From Chrysophaeum taylorii (lineage: Eukaryota; Sar; Pelagophyceae; Pelagomonadales; Pelagomonadaceae), in assembly GCA_029834535.1 (NCBI GenBank), contig JAQMWT010000025.1:124001-188000 (forward strand): DNA of 64,000 nucleotides, written 5' to 3'. The first letter of the stretch is position 1, and each line of letters opens with the position of its first letter. A program made the translations under genes and the position numbers. Shown one piece after another: positions 11,514 to 23,159 of this stretch. Below the pieces are notes generated by a model that saw only the letters and a list, made by a program, of their open reading frames with translations, was not told where the DNA came from and made no database searches.

Positions 11514-11833
11514 TGGCGGCACAGAAAAACCTTCCCGACCCCCGGGTGACAAAGGGGGTTACTCACCGACTCGTCCTAGACCTCACTGAACGAGGAAAAC
11601 ACGGACTCGGGGTCGTGTATGCTCGCCACACACCTTGCTCACGCTCACCAAGCCTCTCAACAAGATGGAGAGATGGAATATGATAGCAAGGAAACTACAA
11701 GAATACAGCAAGAATGCTTCTCACAAAAGAGAGGTATGATGTCACTAAGAAGATCGGGAAAGGTGTCCCGTTGAACGGGTATCAAGCCTGGAGAGAGGGG
11801 GGGGTAAGCCTTGGCGGTCAGGAGTTGCCGCCA
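11514..11833 (-). repeat. LTR, 5' copy of the gypsy element
   Basis: Pair of 3007..3332. In element sense the bases directly inside it begin TACGTGGTGGAGTACACG. A tRNA primer site starting TGG is plausible three to four bases in, but the tRNA was not identified. Confidence 0.85.
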
Positions 11834-12150
11834 CAAAGGAAAACAACAAAGCATCTCCTCGTGAGTACGAGGGGCTCGAATCACGCCTAGAGCATGACGA
11901 GCAAGAAGAGAACACGAGGAGCCTCCGAGATGAGATACAGCTTCAAGGAGCATAGGGGAGGTAGGCAGGTGTAACTGCGACACCCGCTCCCCTTTGGCCG
12001 GACCGACGGTAGAGAAAAGTGAAAATTACTACGCTTGCGCGTGAGGAACATCGCTCGCAATTTACGCCCTCGCAACCCGAACCCGGAGGTGTGGGTGATA
12101 TAACAGAATTCCTTCGTATAGCCTTTCCTGATCGCCGACCGCAAGGGGCT

Positions 12151-12490
12151 GCGATGGAGGACGGTGCCTCATGAATCCTGAGCCTTGCGAGGGCATCTGC
12201 CCTCCCGGCGTAGGTAGGCACCTGTTCGCCTCCCGGGCGGGCCGGTTGGCAGCCGGAACGTTCGCAGTGGGGCGGGGTATGGCCGGGGGGCGCAGACGGA
12301 AGGTTTTCGACGAGAGTTGGTTGTCAGTCACATCGCGGTCTCCTCGTCGCATGGCGAAAAGCCTGATGATCACTCTCCGCCGACCCACCTTTCGGCGCCC
12401 CTCGTCTACAGACCCGTGATTCCGGACTGGCTCCTGTCGGTCCGGCCTGGCTCCCATGCTCGGGAGAGGTCTCAAGTTAGTTAGTTAGTT
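12151..12490 (+). mobile_element. SINE with LINE-like 3' tail and (TTAG)n end
   Basis: Non-coding ~340-bp unit. The head starts GCGATGGAGGACGGTGCC and includes GGCACCTGTTCGCCTCCC and GGCCGGTTGGCAGCCGGA. It shares this head with 46647..46933 (minus), 58380..58620 (minus) and a fragment near 19205. The last ~70 bases (from TGATTCCGGACTGG to the TTAG units) resemble the 3' end of the LINE at 38236. This head-plus-LINE-tail plan is that of a SINE. No convincing pol III A/B boxes could be confirmed by eye, and no target duplication was found for this copy. Confidence 0.72.
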
Positions 12491-12555
12491 CCTTCATTGA
12501 GGGACTACTGGCTGATCTGGAGAAGCCGCCACTGTTGTTGCCGCCATACACGATC

Positions 12556-12612
12556 CATCCCGCTACAGGCCCGCCCTGGCGCTCACGTACGCCATTTTGA
12601 GGTTGGCCTGAA
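12556..12612. repeat. ~55-bp dispersed repeat, copy 1
   Basis: CCCGCTACAGGCCCGCC... resembles 13213..13275 in the same orientation. The two copies lie ~650 bp apart with unrelated sequence between them. Origin unknown. Confidence 0.5.
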
Positions 12613-12835
12613 CTTTATCATGATCAAGAAGGTGCTGAACAAGGACTTGGAGCTGATTCCGAATTCTCCCACAATCAGCATTAAACTGAGCTTGTCTCGC
12701 AGCGTGCTGAGCTTTGAGATGGTGCATCGTCTCTTGCTGATGCCGGACCTCCCTAGCTGCCATGATCTCTTTTATGGCGTCTTCGTCGATGTCTTCTTCG
12801 AGAAGAAGAACCACGTCGCGGTCGCGAGTCGTCAT
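12563..12835 (-). CDS. Small charged ORF of unknown function
   Basis: ATG at 12835, 90 residues, charged and helix-prone (DIDEDAIKEIMAAREVRHQQ then HHLKAQHAARQ). Its 3' end lies in a repeat also present at 13213..13275, so it could be part of an unrecognised mobile element. No domain recognised. It may well not be a gene. Confidence 0.25.
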   Translation of the reverse strand: MTTRDRDVVLLLEEDIDEDAIKEIMAAREVRHQQETMHHLKAQHAARQAQFNADCGRIRNQLQVLVQHLLDHDKVQANLKMAYVSARAGL

Positions 12836-13275
12836 TTTCGTTGGTGGTCGTTTGCGTGTTTTTGCTTGCTTTCACACTGCCGCACCCGGTAGCACGTGAT
12901 GAAACTTGACTACCTGTTTCAGGAACGTCAGAGAGGCCCGCCCCTCTCTGTAAACCTGTAAATTTCAATTAACGTCAGAGCATGACTCTGGGAATCCAAG
13001 TCTTTGTCCGAGACGTCGAGCAGAGTCCGATGTTTTGTAGAGAAGTGGGCAGTGGCCGTGCTGCCCTTTAACGTCCTGTCTCTACCGACACAAAGAGCAG
13101 CACGGTGTGGAACGAAGTGATTTCTGGTTTGGGTGTGTGTGTATTAGTAACCCTATATATAATTTTTTCTGCTTCTAGGCGGCCACATCGTGACATCAAA
13201 ATCCCCCGAACCGCGAGTGGTCCCGCTACAGGGCCCGCCGTGGCGCACACGCACGCCATCTTGAGTTTGGCCTAA

Positions 13276-15480
13276 AATAGTTCAAAGGGGATTAATTCAG
13301 AGCAAGAATCAGTAGATTCCATGAAGTCTAAACAACAATATATGCTGTGATTGGCAGGCTAATAGGATCCTCAATTAGATGAGATTCCCAGGGAAGGCGG
13401 ATAGAGATTCCAAGTGGGAATCTCCAAGTTCAAGGTAAGAGGGGGGGGTGGAATGACGTTACCGCGAGCAAGAAGAGAACACGAGAAGCCTCTTCCGCGT
13501 CAAGGAGCACAAGGGAGAGGTAGTGAGCCTATAGAGTTTGGATGGAAACCCTAGCCGACTCGACGAGGAGCGAGCGAGGTCCGGATGATATTTCCCCTCG
13601 AGTGGTCGCCCCCTCACACTATTGTTGTGGTCGTTGATTTCCCGAGGCAGATAGAAAACCAGAAACGAGGGTAGCTACGTCACCTGGTAGAGCGTAGTGG
13701 CTGTCTCAAAAAAAAAAACGTCTAATCTCTGAACAGGCTTTGACGAGACACTCTATTCTCGAAGCGTAGTGCGCAAAACTGAAGCGAGCGCCCAGGCGTC
13801 AGCGCGATGGACTGGAGCGAGTGGCGTATAGAAACCTCATTGTGCACTCATATAGCTCAAACTTGTCCGAATAGTAGGTGTCGCGCTGGGCTCGCCATAA
13901 TTTGGTTTGTCTCGAACTCGCGCGGACGTCAAGTTGCACGAACTTCAAACAAATTCGCACTCCTGCTCGCGGAATCCACAGTTCCCTGAAGAAGACCCGG
14001 TTGCTGGATCTAGCGAGCTAAGTAAGGACCCAATGCCATGTAATCCCCTAAGTGCGCGGATCCTACACGGTAAAACCACGAAAAAAAAGTTGAGACAAGG
14101 GTTTTATTTAACAAGTCGACTGCTGTTTTTGTGAATTGGTGGAGACGTGAGGGATACCTGGAAGGCGGAGGTGTCCCGTTAAAAGACTTGCAAGGGCTGG
14201 TTTTAGATCGATCGAGGATTCGAAGGATCGTCTCGCAAAGCACGGCCGTACAATCTGAATAGACCGACTCGGGTGTCCGGCCGAAAATGGCAGGAGTGCC
14301 TCTCTTTAAGGGGCGTGTCCTGCCTCTTAGAAGACAGCGCCTAACAACTTTATGACTCGCGGATTTCCAGAAATGTAAAAAAAATGCTGACTAAGATAAT
14401 TCCGGGATAATCCCGAACTATCCATTTTTTCCGAGGAAATCTCCGGGAGCTCGAGAGGAGACTTTCGGACAGCTGGCGGGCCGAGCCCAAAGAGGCCAAA
14501 ACGCTCCTCAATAGAGGCAGACCCATGGGTATCCGCTGAGGTGTCGGCGACCTCCACCGGAGGTATTGCAGCGCGCCGAGCGACGACCAGGACGTCGATC
14601 ATCCGGAGGGGGGGGGGCGTGCAAACAAAAGAACGCGGTGTGCGTGTAAGGGGGTTTCAAATCCACTGTGCCCTAGGATCCCCAGGCCATAGGGTACTGA
14701 CGTCGAGCGCGAGAAGGGTGATAGCTTGTTTTTATGAAAAACGGAGTGCGGTGGTGTGTGCACGCAGGGCGTTCAGTACGAGTAGTGTTTTTTAAAGGTC
14801 GACTGCTAAGAGAGGGGCGTGGGGTATGTGAACGTCAGCAGTTTTTTTTTTTGTGGCTGTCACCTTTGACCGCAACGCCTGCAGTGTTTCGGTCGCAGTC
14901 GAGAGTCTCGTCGACGTCGGCACCATATAGTGTAATGCTGAGGACAAGCGGCCGACGCGAAGAGGCAGCTGAGGCAGAGGAGAGTGTCTTCTTCGGATAG
15001 CGGCAGCATCCAGCCTTAGTCGTCGGAGTTCGACTGTCGTCCACATTGTTTGCGAGTTTGAGCCTCTGCCGACGAGGCGCGTTTTGTTTTCCAATTGAAA
15101 GTCGTAGTTGTAGACCCGAGCCCGCGGCTTGAACTTGACCAGAACCACCACTCACTTGGTTCTCGAAAGTCTTGGTCGAGGTGTCCAAGCAGGACGTAGA
15201 GTGGGCTCCGTTCTTCGTCATCGCGGAGAAAGGAAGTCGTCGTCTTGTCGACGGACGAGAAGCCGCTTGTTGATCAAGGGGGGGACTTCCCGGCCGGTCC
15301 TCTCGCGATTGTCGCCCGCCCATGGTACCTACACATAGGTGCACGTAGGCGCTCTCGTGGTGGGCGAGTACTTTGCGTGGCGCGTGTACTGAGGTAATGT
15401 AAATTTGGAAAAAAACGCGAGAACTCGTATGTTAGGATTCGTGTGAGTCAGAAGCGAATCCGGTAATATTATAACAACAA
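13276..15480. other. Long stretch without a recognisable gene
   Basis: Reading frames are short or overlap on both strands with no family resemblance. A segment at 13462..13530 (GAGCAAGAAGAGAACACGAG...) resembles 11897..11960, so part of this is dispersed repeat. Short A, G and T runs occur at about 13709, 14608 and 14841. Confidence 0.4.
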
Positions 15481-15486
15481 GAGTCA

Positions 15487-16177
15487 TTGTCGTCAATTCG
15501 GAATCGTCGAGTCGCCCTGGCTGGCAAATTAATTCTTCCGGTTGCGGTAATTTGCTGCCTTGCTCCTGGCAGCGTTCGACAGGTTAACGGCCTGTGCGCG
15601 ACGATCACCGCCGACAAAGACGCCCGGACCCATGTCGTCGCCCTCGAAGTAAACCTAATACTTCCTCCTCAACTGGGTCAAACCAAACTACGACAACCAG
15701 AGAGAGCCACTTCGACGCGGCGATATGCGGCCTCGTCGTCGACCCGTTGGTCCCACGTATCGCGCTCGAGGGTGCCCACGCCTCTCCTCAGAGTACTCTC
15801 GCTCGCGGCTGGCGCGCCGCTTTCGTCGACGCTCTCCTCAACTGCCGTCGCGACACCGACGACTTCGCCACACCCTCCAACAAAAGGCCCTCTGCTTTTA
15901 CACACGAGGTCGCCACACATCGCAAACTCGCCTACGACGGCGGATCCTATCCCCCGATCGCCGACGCGATCGCCGACGATCGCTGCTTTCTGCTACCCTT
16001 TCTTCTTCTTCAACGGCGCTTGTTTCGGTGTAGCATGGTGGTATATCTTCACACCATGCCTGTTCGCGCGAAGTTAGTTCGAGGGATGGGCAAGTGGGTT
16101 GGCATCGCGGAGTGCGCGGGCAAGCTGTACTGCGCACCTTTTTTTTTGTGCAGACTCGATTTTGGTAATAGAGCCGT
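15487..16177. other. Upstream region of the kinase-RBR pseudogene, no assignable gene
   Basis: Several overlapping open frames exist on both strands, but none shows a recognisable motif or a consistent codon pattern. It may include a degraded N-terminus of the downstream pseudogene. Confidence 0.3.
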
Positions 16178-18905
16178 TTGCTCGAAGTCCCCGTGTTCGC
16201 CCTGCGCCGAGCTGCAGAGAGAGTCGAGGCTGCGAGAACCGAGTCGACCGCGAGCGGCGCACGAGGCTTAGACTGGGATGAGCGACAACTCTTCGAACCT
16301 GTGCTCACCATCATAGCACACTTTCATTCAGCCTTGGCTGATTCCGATCTCCCGAGTCCTGTCGAATTCGAATCGCTTGAGAACTTCGAGCAGCTGCGAC
16401 GCAAAGCGAGCGTGTCGCGCTCGAGCGCGAAGTCCAATTTTTAGAAGCGTCGCTGATTTCGTTAGAAAGAAGTCGAATCGAGTTCCAGGTGGCGGCGCCG
16501 AATGTTGCTGCTCGACTAGAGATGCAGTGGCTCGAGCAGCCTGGCTCGACATCAGCGGTCCAAAAGCGGTGCGTGCATTCGAGCACTGGGAGCGCGAAGC
16601 TGACGAAAAGCGCCGTCGTCACCGAGGTGACGGACGATACCTTGGCGAACGGCTGGTGCAAACTGCGCGACGTGGATCGAGGCGCAATTGAAGCGTGCAA
16701 CTCGTGGGAGGACGCGCATCGTTTTAGCGCTGGAGGCTGCCGATCGCGAGCTGAAGTACCGGACCTCGCCACCTCATCCCTTGTCGCTCCTGCCGGTTGA
16801 CACCATTCGAACTGCTGTGACCTCCCGACTGTATACGTGCAAGAGCATGCTGGAAGAGCAGTTGAATCGAGTCCGCGAGAGGCTCGTCGATGAGATCCAC
16901 ACCGCCGCCGACTGTAGTGCGGAGCTTGGGGACAAGCCCTGGCGGGAAGCGAAGGAGCGGCTGAAAATTGCAAAGAAGACGACGCTCCGAAACTCACAGT
17001 ACGAACTAGAGGATGCTGGAGATGATGACGACGAAGAATCATCATCTGGCATGGAATCGTTATTAATGGGCAATATTGGTGTGGCCCGAACTCAACCGCG
17101 CGCAACGCGCCACAGAGGACGAAGCGAGCAAATTTAGGTTGCGTTGGTTCAAGACCACTATCTCGAGGAGCTCGCCATCGTCCTCAAGGCGCCGCTCGAA
17201 ACGGTTGGTTGTGTCACCACCCTGACGCCACGTCTGCAAAGCGTTGTGCGTCGAGGACGTAGCCCGCAGGACTACGAGCGCATCCCGTGGCCAGAGCACT
17301 CAGAGCCGCCGGCGTCCCGTCACGTCACAATGCCTTGTCTCTACGACGGCCAAGCACGCGTATTGAAGCAGTTCTATCTACGAAACCCTACTGAACGACG
17401 CGCCCTGGAGGAGCGCGAGGTCGAAATGCTCGTTGAATTATCTCACCCAAACATCGCAAAGCTCGAATGCGTCTTCTTCGTCGAGAGTCCGCGGGCAGGT
17501 AAGGCACAGGCTTATATCCAAAGCCCGCTTTACCACGGTGGCACATACATTGCGGCAGTGGCTCGCTCGACCTGAGAACACTATTGCAGCAGCAGCAGAA
17601 GGAAATACGCAGTCGTCCGTCTCGCCGCGGGGATGACTGCGCTTCCTCGAGGCGGAGCACCGTCACGTAGCAACCACGCACATTCGAGCTCTCCGGCAAC
17701 TCCTCAGCGCCCTCTCATACATACATCTCTGCCAAAGGTTTCATCCATGGGGATGTCAAGCTCGACAACGTGCTCGTCGACGCGGTGGACGGTACTACGT
17801 GGACTGTCGTCTCGAGCGACTTCGACACGAGTCGGACGGCGCTCGACGGCGGATCTACCGCGACAACGACGCGCTTGGGCGGTGGCACCCCCGGTTACGT
17901 TGCGCCGGAGGTGCACGCACGCACGCGGGAGAACGCTCGACAGCCGCGTCCGACGTCTTTTCGTTCGGCAAATGCGCGGCTGTCTCGCTCGCTCGCGTTT
18001 TGACGGTGACAATGCGCGACGCGTGTTGCGCCGACGCAAAGAAGCAGCAGACATGGTGCGCGAAGCAACCAGCCGTCGCGGCAACGACACGCTCGCCGCG
18101 GTTCTTTTGTGCGCGTGCCTCGAAGTAGCTGCCAAGCGGCCGAGTGCGAGTGCTCTCGAAGCCTCGCAATTATTCGCGGCGGCGACCGAAAAATTCCTGG
18201 ATGACCAAGTCGGCGCGGGAAGGTCGCGCTTCGGACGTGCGCTGTATGAAGAGCGGCGACGACGGCATCGTCGGTGTGGAGCGTGCGAATTCTCGCTTCG
18301 CGTGCGACGAGTGCCTTGCTGGCCACGTCCGCGCAAACACCCGAGAGCCTGCGAGTACCTTCGAGGCGCGCGCCGGGCGGGTCCAATGCGTCGGGCCGGG
18401 GTGCGACGAGTGCTACACCGACAAGGCAGTTGCATCGCCCCAGCACGTGTTTGCGACGTATTTCGCGGCCAAGCAGCGGTTGGTAGAGCAGCGGATTGCG
18501 GCCGACCTCGAAGCGGGATTGGACGGGCGCGTCGGGGCCCGCGCTCGGCGGATCTCGGCGAATCCGAACGGCGCGCGCACGAGATGCGGATTCACGTTGT
18601 CTAACGCATGCTCGCGTGTCCCCGCTGTGGTGCTGCGTTCGCCGAGGCGCTCGACGGCGAACAGAGTTTTGACGGCTGTTTCGCGCTGACGTGCTATCGC
18701 GCTGGCTGCGGATGGGGGTTTCGTGCGTACTGCCTCGCCGACTGCGGCGCGGACGCTCGTGAGCACGTCCGAAACTGCGCACACGGTCAGGGTCTGTTTC
18801 CAGCTCGCGCGCGGGAGACGTTTGAACTTGCGCAACGCGCCCGACCGGGACCTCCGCGCCTACCTCCAGACCTTGGCGGACGGACGACGAGGCGCGCGTG
18901 GTTCT
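16178..18905 (+). pseudogene. Protein kinase plus RBR-like (RING-between-RING) gene, frameshifted
   Basis: Plus-strand coding signal that hops between frames. 16.2..17.1 kb is mostly charged coiled coil (ALEREVQFLEASLISLERSR in one frame near 16420). The kinase N-lobe follows at ~17330..17560 (ARVLKQF, LSHPNIAKLE). The C-lobe at ~17720..17960 has IHGDVKLDNVL, DFDTSR (DFG changed to DFD) and GTPGYVAPEV. A Cys-rich part follows: FACDECLAGHV, QCVGPGCDECY (~18300..18440), then CPRCGAAF and CFALTCYRAGCGWGF...CLADCG (~18615..18780). Kinase-RBR fusions of this plan are known from stramenopile algae. Breaks include a 4-base insertion near 17546, frameshifts near 17700, 18000 and 18530, and a TAA-type break just before 18608. 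It is either a pseudogene or a gene with many assembly errors. Confidence 0.68.
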
Positions 18906-19204
18906 AGTTGCCGGCCTCGAACGCGAGCTGCGCGACACTCGACCCGCGGGCTTACCTCCCCAACTAGACTCTGGAAGTGGCAGAATGCGATTTTCTTCCT
19001 TTCTTTATCACCGCGACAGATCCGATCGAGAGAAGATTCAACAACTCGCGACTTACGGTTCCTCCGTCAGTGAGATCGATGTCCCGACCCTTTCTCGCGT
19101 GGTGACACTCACCGCCTTCCTCGCCCACTCCGCCCTTGGTTCAGACCAAGCTCCCTTGAGTTCTCTCCCCCACTCTGGCTTTCTCGGGTTGTTGAGTTAC
19201 GAGT

Positions 19205-19260
19205 GACCAGGTGTCTATTCGCCTCCGGGACGGACCGGTTAGCAACCGGATTGGGGAGTC
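19205..19260 (+). repeat. SINE head fragment
   Basis: CAGGTGTCTATTCGCCTCCG and the following GGACCGGTTAGCAACCGGA match the head of the SINE at 12151..12490 with several changes. It is a short, old remnant. Confidence 0.45.
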
Positions 19261-20013
19261 AGCCACGATGAAGTGGGCGCCGCCGATCTGCGTTGTCGTT
19301 GGGATGCAACCCTCGAGAGTTCTGCGTCCTTGCGAATGCGACTGACGCTGCGGTCGACGCAGTCGTGGTGTTTAGACCAGTTTCATTCTGAGTCTGGTTT
19401 ATCATCGTAGCAGAGAGACGTCAATTTCGATGTTTTCTCGACGGACAAAGTCGTATACATTCCTGATGTGCCTCAGAGCCTCGGCGGTCACGGGAGGAAG
19501 GTGGGGGTATTCCATTCTGCCGCGGAGGCGGCGGCTGGTAATCAATCAATCAATCAATCTCGAGCAAAATGGGTAGCCGCAAATATACGCGCGATATAAT
19601 GAGTGCCGATACGCCGTGTTCTGCCGGCCGATGATCGAATCGAGGTAACGACACCCGCGAATTGTTCGTCTTCGAGCCACTGGAGCGGGCTTCAAGTTAT
19701 GGTGCCCCGGCTTCAAGTTGTGATGCAAACGCCTCGCGCTTCAATCCTGGCCGGCTGCGTCGCCGCGAACGCGTTGCGTCAAGCACCCAACGACTCCGCT
19801 CTCGGTTATCACAGAACACAACACCTTCTCCGCTGACGATGACCTCATTCTGCAGTTCTGGGCAAATATGGCTGCGCCGACGACGTCCAAGCAAAGAGAC
19901 ATCGACGGCAAGTCACTTCAATCGACGTATCCAAGCGCTTCATAAATCAACAATGCTGTCTTGCCAAGAAAAAAATTCGCGTCTCATCGCTGGTGGCGCG
20001 TGGATCCGACGAC
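19261..20013. other. No recognisable gene; (AATC)n microsatellite
   Basis: About five AATC units lie at 19539..19559. No coding motifs were seen in either strand. Confidence 0.4.
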
Positions 20014-20185
20014 GAACTAACTAACTAACTAACTAACTTCAGACCTCTCCCGAGCATGGGAGCCAGGCCGGACCGGCAGGAGCCGGTACGGAATCACAGA
20101 GGAAACAAAATCACGCAGGTGGAGGGACGAGGAGTGTTGATGGCGGACCGCCACTGCGGACCGCGGTCTTGTGCGAGGTCGTGCA
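20014..20185 (-). mobile_element. 5'-truncated LINE 3' end, divergent subfamily
   Basis: Begins with five AACT units (tail TTAG in element sense), then CCTCTCCCGAGCATGGGAGC and, further in, the GATGGCGGACCGCCACTGCG block seen in every copy. Homology to 38236..40762 fades near 20185. It is closer to the SINE tail than to the long LINE in its last 60 bases, so it represents another subfamily. Confidence 0.75.
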
Positions 20186-22500
20186 AAAGCGTCGCAGGCC
20201 GCGGACGCGTTGGTCCACGAACAATCGACCTGTCCGTCGCGTTCTGCCCGAGCGAGCGAACCCGCGGGACGACTACTAACCTGACCGAACGCCGCAAGAT
20301 TCTCAAACACCAAGCTGCTGCTGCTGCTGCTGATGGTCACAAGGAAGGCATCAAAGGGGCAGCCGTTGAAGCGGCCGCGCGAATATGCGTGCCTCAGCAT
20401 TTCACCAGAACACGGAGATTTCTCGCGTTTGGTCGACGGCAAACACGACCGAGGATGGACGACGAAAATCGGCAACAAAGGGCGAAACAATCCGGACGAA
20501 AAAGCCTGTCTATTTCTGCGCTCGAATATTCTCATCGAAGTACGGAACATCTCGAAACTATGTCGTGCGCGGCGAGTGTTCGAGACACCGAAAAATGTCT
20601 TATGGTAGACGCGAAAAACGAGCAAAGGCCGAGGTGTATGCACGCAAGCCAGAGAGAAGCAAGAAGCCATGACACGACCGGGGATCGTGAGAATCGGTCG
20701 GCAATAGATAGCCTTCCGCGCGGAGTGGCCCACTCTGCAAAAAATCGGTTACTCGAAAAAAAATACTCGGGTCACCCACTCCCGCGGGCTAGCTTACAAA
20801 CGCGCTCATCTTCAAGTCCTCATAGACAACAAAAACGACGTCAACTCTGTGACGACGACAAAACGACCGCTTCCGGCGGACGCTGGTTGCTGGCCTAGGC
20901 GCATTCTTTCGCCACTTTTATGCCTGAAAACGTCGAACGACGACGAGGACCAACACCGCTTTCTTCTTCTTTGTTCGGTGCCTGGTGCAACTTTTTTTTC
21001 CAAGGGCGTCGTCTCGACGCAATCACGAACGATAAGTATGACATCCAAACGGTCGGTAACGAACGACTGCGCACGAAGAAAATCGTCCGTCCGCACGACT
21101 ATCGAGGCGGGGGCGGCGTGAATGACTTCCAGCACCAAACTCGCCCCGACACCGCGAACAGGTAGAGTGCTTCCCGTACGCAAAGTTTCAGTCCGTGCTT
21201 GCTGAAGCGCGACTTCCACCGTGCGGGTTCGTTTCGGGCGACTAGGTCCAACGCCGACGATAGCTCGCCTCGCGAAGCAACGCGCGCGTTCGGACTTCGC
21301 CTCGCGTCATCGACGGAGTCTCCTCAAAGGCAGTAGGCTTGCTTGATCATCGCCCGAGAATTGATCATCGCCCGAGAATACTGACGTGCAAGCGAGTTCG
21401 GCAGGAGCGATACGGCGGCGCCCGTTAATTAAGGACGATATTTAAAATAAACGGGCTCGTAATGGAATGTATAGAAGAGCCATTATGCTCGACGTCGAGG
21501 AGGAGGACGAGGCGCGTCCCCTTTTTTGTCCGGAATGGAAGCCAGAGTAGTTTTCTTAAACAACGTGCCGTCTTTCGGAGTCCCAACATGTCTCGGACGG
21601 AGTGGTCTCGGGGAACGGACGTGTTCTGAGAAGTTTGTTTGCGAGAAAGTTTTTTAAAAGTTAAGAGTAACGCCTGCCGCGAAAGGGTGGGTCATTGCAC
21701 CTAAAAACGGCACGATGGTGTCGATGTTGGAAGTCTGGTTTTCCTTCGAGGACTCAGTCTATTGGGGTGGCGGTAGCCAAGGCGAGGTATTGTCGTCTAG
21801 TTCGTCGGTTTGAAAATGACGTTAGTTTATCACTCTTACGTCAACTCTCGACGCAGCGAATCAGACGTATTAAGCGCGCTCGGATGTACGCAATGAACGA
21901 CTGACTGACCTGGGGGGGACGCATTCTTTTTTTTCGCAGACGACAAAAAGTTCTCTGGTCCCTTCCACCTAAAGAAGACGCGATTGCCCGACGCGTTGCT
22001 GGCAAAGTCGAGTCCGTCGAGTTTGAGCCAGTAGTTTTTTTCGACCGCGGTAACAAATCCGGCCCGACGACGCTTTCTTCTTTGATGCTAGCGCCCGACG
22101 GGCCGAGCTGTCGCTGCACAAAGCCCAGAAGCGTGCCGAGCAGCAAGACCTGGACGCGATGCAAGATCATCTGTGACGATATTCCGAGACGCAGGTCGAC
22201 TTTGGTCGACCTTTTGTCCGGGTAGCTTTGCGCGTTGCACCGCCCGTGGTGGGTTCCTTTCGACGTTTGTCTGCGACGTGTTTTAAGGCCGCGCTTGTCA
22301 GGGGACTTGGGTTTTTAAAGGAGGTGTAGGGGGCGTCTCCCCCCCCCTCGACAAAACAAGCGCACAGAAAAAAGGAAGATTCCGGACAAAAGGAATCTTG
22401 TCTTCGAGGCGTTGTTGGGAGAAAGAAAGTTCTTCTGATGAGTCACAAGGTGGTGGTGGTGAGTCACGTCGAACGCAATTCCAGATCAACTCGAGGATCG
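20186..22500. other. Long stretch without an assignable gene
   Basis: Contains a (CTG)n run at 20312..20333. A region near 20220..20300 resembles 31100..31160 (CTGCCC.AGCGAGCGAAC), so it is partly dispersed repeat. The overlapping frames at 20029..20898 on both strands carry no known motif. A short plus-strand stretch near 21950..22030 looks compositionally coding but was not identified. Confidence 0.35.
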
Positions 22501-22525
22501 GTTGCCAAGAGCGAGACCAACATCA

Positions 22526-23150
22526 TGGGGCTCTTATTCTCGAGAGTCGTGCGTCGCTTTTTCAACGTCGAGGGCCGCATCCTGATGCTCGGCCTCGACG
22601 TCGCGCCGCCGGAAAAACGTCTGTCCTCTACAAGCTCAAGCTCAAGCTCGGCGAGGTGGTGAGCACGATCCCAACGATTGGCTTCAACGTCGACGAGACC
22701 CGCGTTTTTTTTCGTGATCGGACGACGATCCCATGTCGAAAGCCGCACCTAAAAGAACATCGAACTCGCGGCGCGGGACGTCGGTGGGCAAGACAAGATC
22801 ATAGAGCTCGGGCACCATTACTTCGCGGGCACAAACGGCTTGATATTCGTCGTCGACTCGACTCGAACGACCGCGCGCGCCTCGACGACGCTCGTATCGA
22901 GCTCCACGACCTTCTCCAGCACGTCGAGCTCAAAGACGCGTGCCTTCTCGTCTACGCCAACAAGCAAGATCTTCCCGACGCCGTCCCTGCCACCGACCTG
23001 GCCGCCGCAAAGCTCGACCTCGCTAACCTCAAAAAACGCACCACTGGTACGTCCAGGCCTGCGCCGCGACCACGGGAGACGGCCTCTACGAAGGTCTGGA
23101 CTGGATGGCCAAGGCGCTCTCGCGACGCTCGCTACCGCGAGTGAATCATC
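22526..23150 (+). pseudogene. ARF-family small GTPase pseudogene
   Basis: Opens with ATG at 22526: [13 protein letters not shown] then ILMLGLD, the ARF myristoylation-type start and P-loop lead-in. The P-loop [10 protein letters not shown] follows only after a frameshift near 22605. The effector region [13 protein letters not shown] is in one frame (~22650). After a scrambled stretch come GGQDKI and [16 protein letters not shown] (~22785..22860). NKQDLPDA (guanine specificity) is at ~22960 and [15 protein letters not shown] at ~23085. There is also a 6-base duplication (KLKLKLGE). No introns are visible across a gene family that often has them, so a processed pseudogene is possible. Confidence 0.85.
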
Positions 23151-23159
23151 AAGTACGAC

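Larger units (their letters stand above)
3007..11833 (-). mobile_element. Ty3/gypsy-type LTR retrotransposon, decayed, with nested LINE
   Basis: Two direct repeats of ~320 bp (3007..3332 and 11514..11833) bound an internal region whose gag and pol frames all run on the minus strand. The repeats start TGGCGGCA and end TGCCGCCA, a perfect short inverted repeat of the TG...CA type. Domain order is gag, CCHC-like zinc motif, reverse transcriptase, RNase H, integrase, as in Ty3/gypsy. Removing the nested LINE leaves ~7.2 kb. No matching 5-bp target duplication was found at the outer ends. The two LTRs differ at several positions and by small indels, so the insertion is not recent. Stops, frameshifts and an integrase deletion make it non-autonomous. 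Confidence 0.9.

Noticed and set aside
15487-16271. 196- and 225-codon plus-strand frames
   Set aside because: Overlap each other and minus-strand frames, compositionally Arg/Ser-rich, no recognisable domain.
20029-20898. Long overlapping frames on both strands
   Set aside because: No motif on either strand, and the left part is LINE 3' end; GC-rich DNA gives long chance frames.
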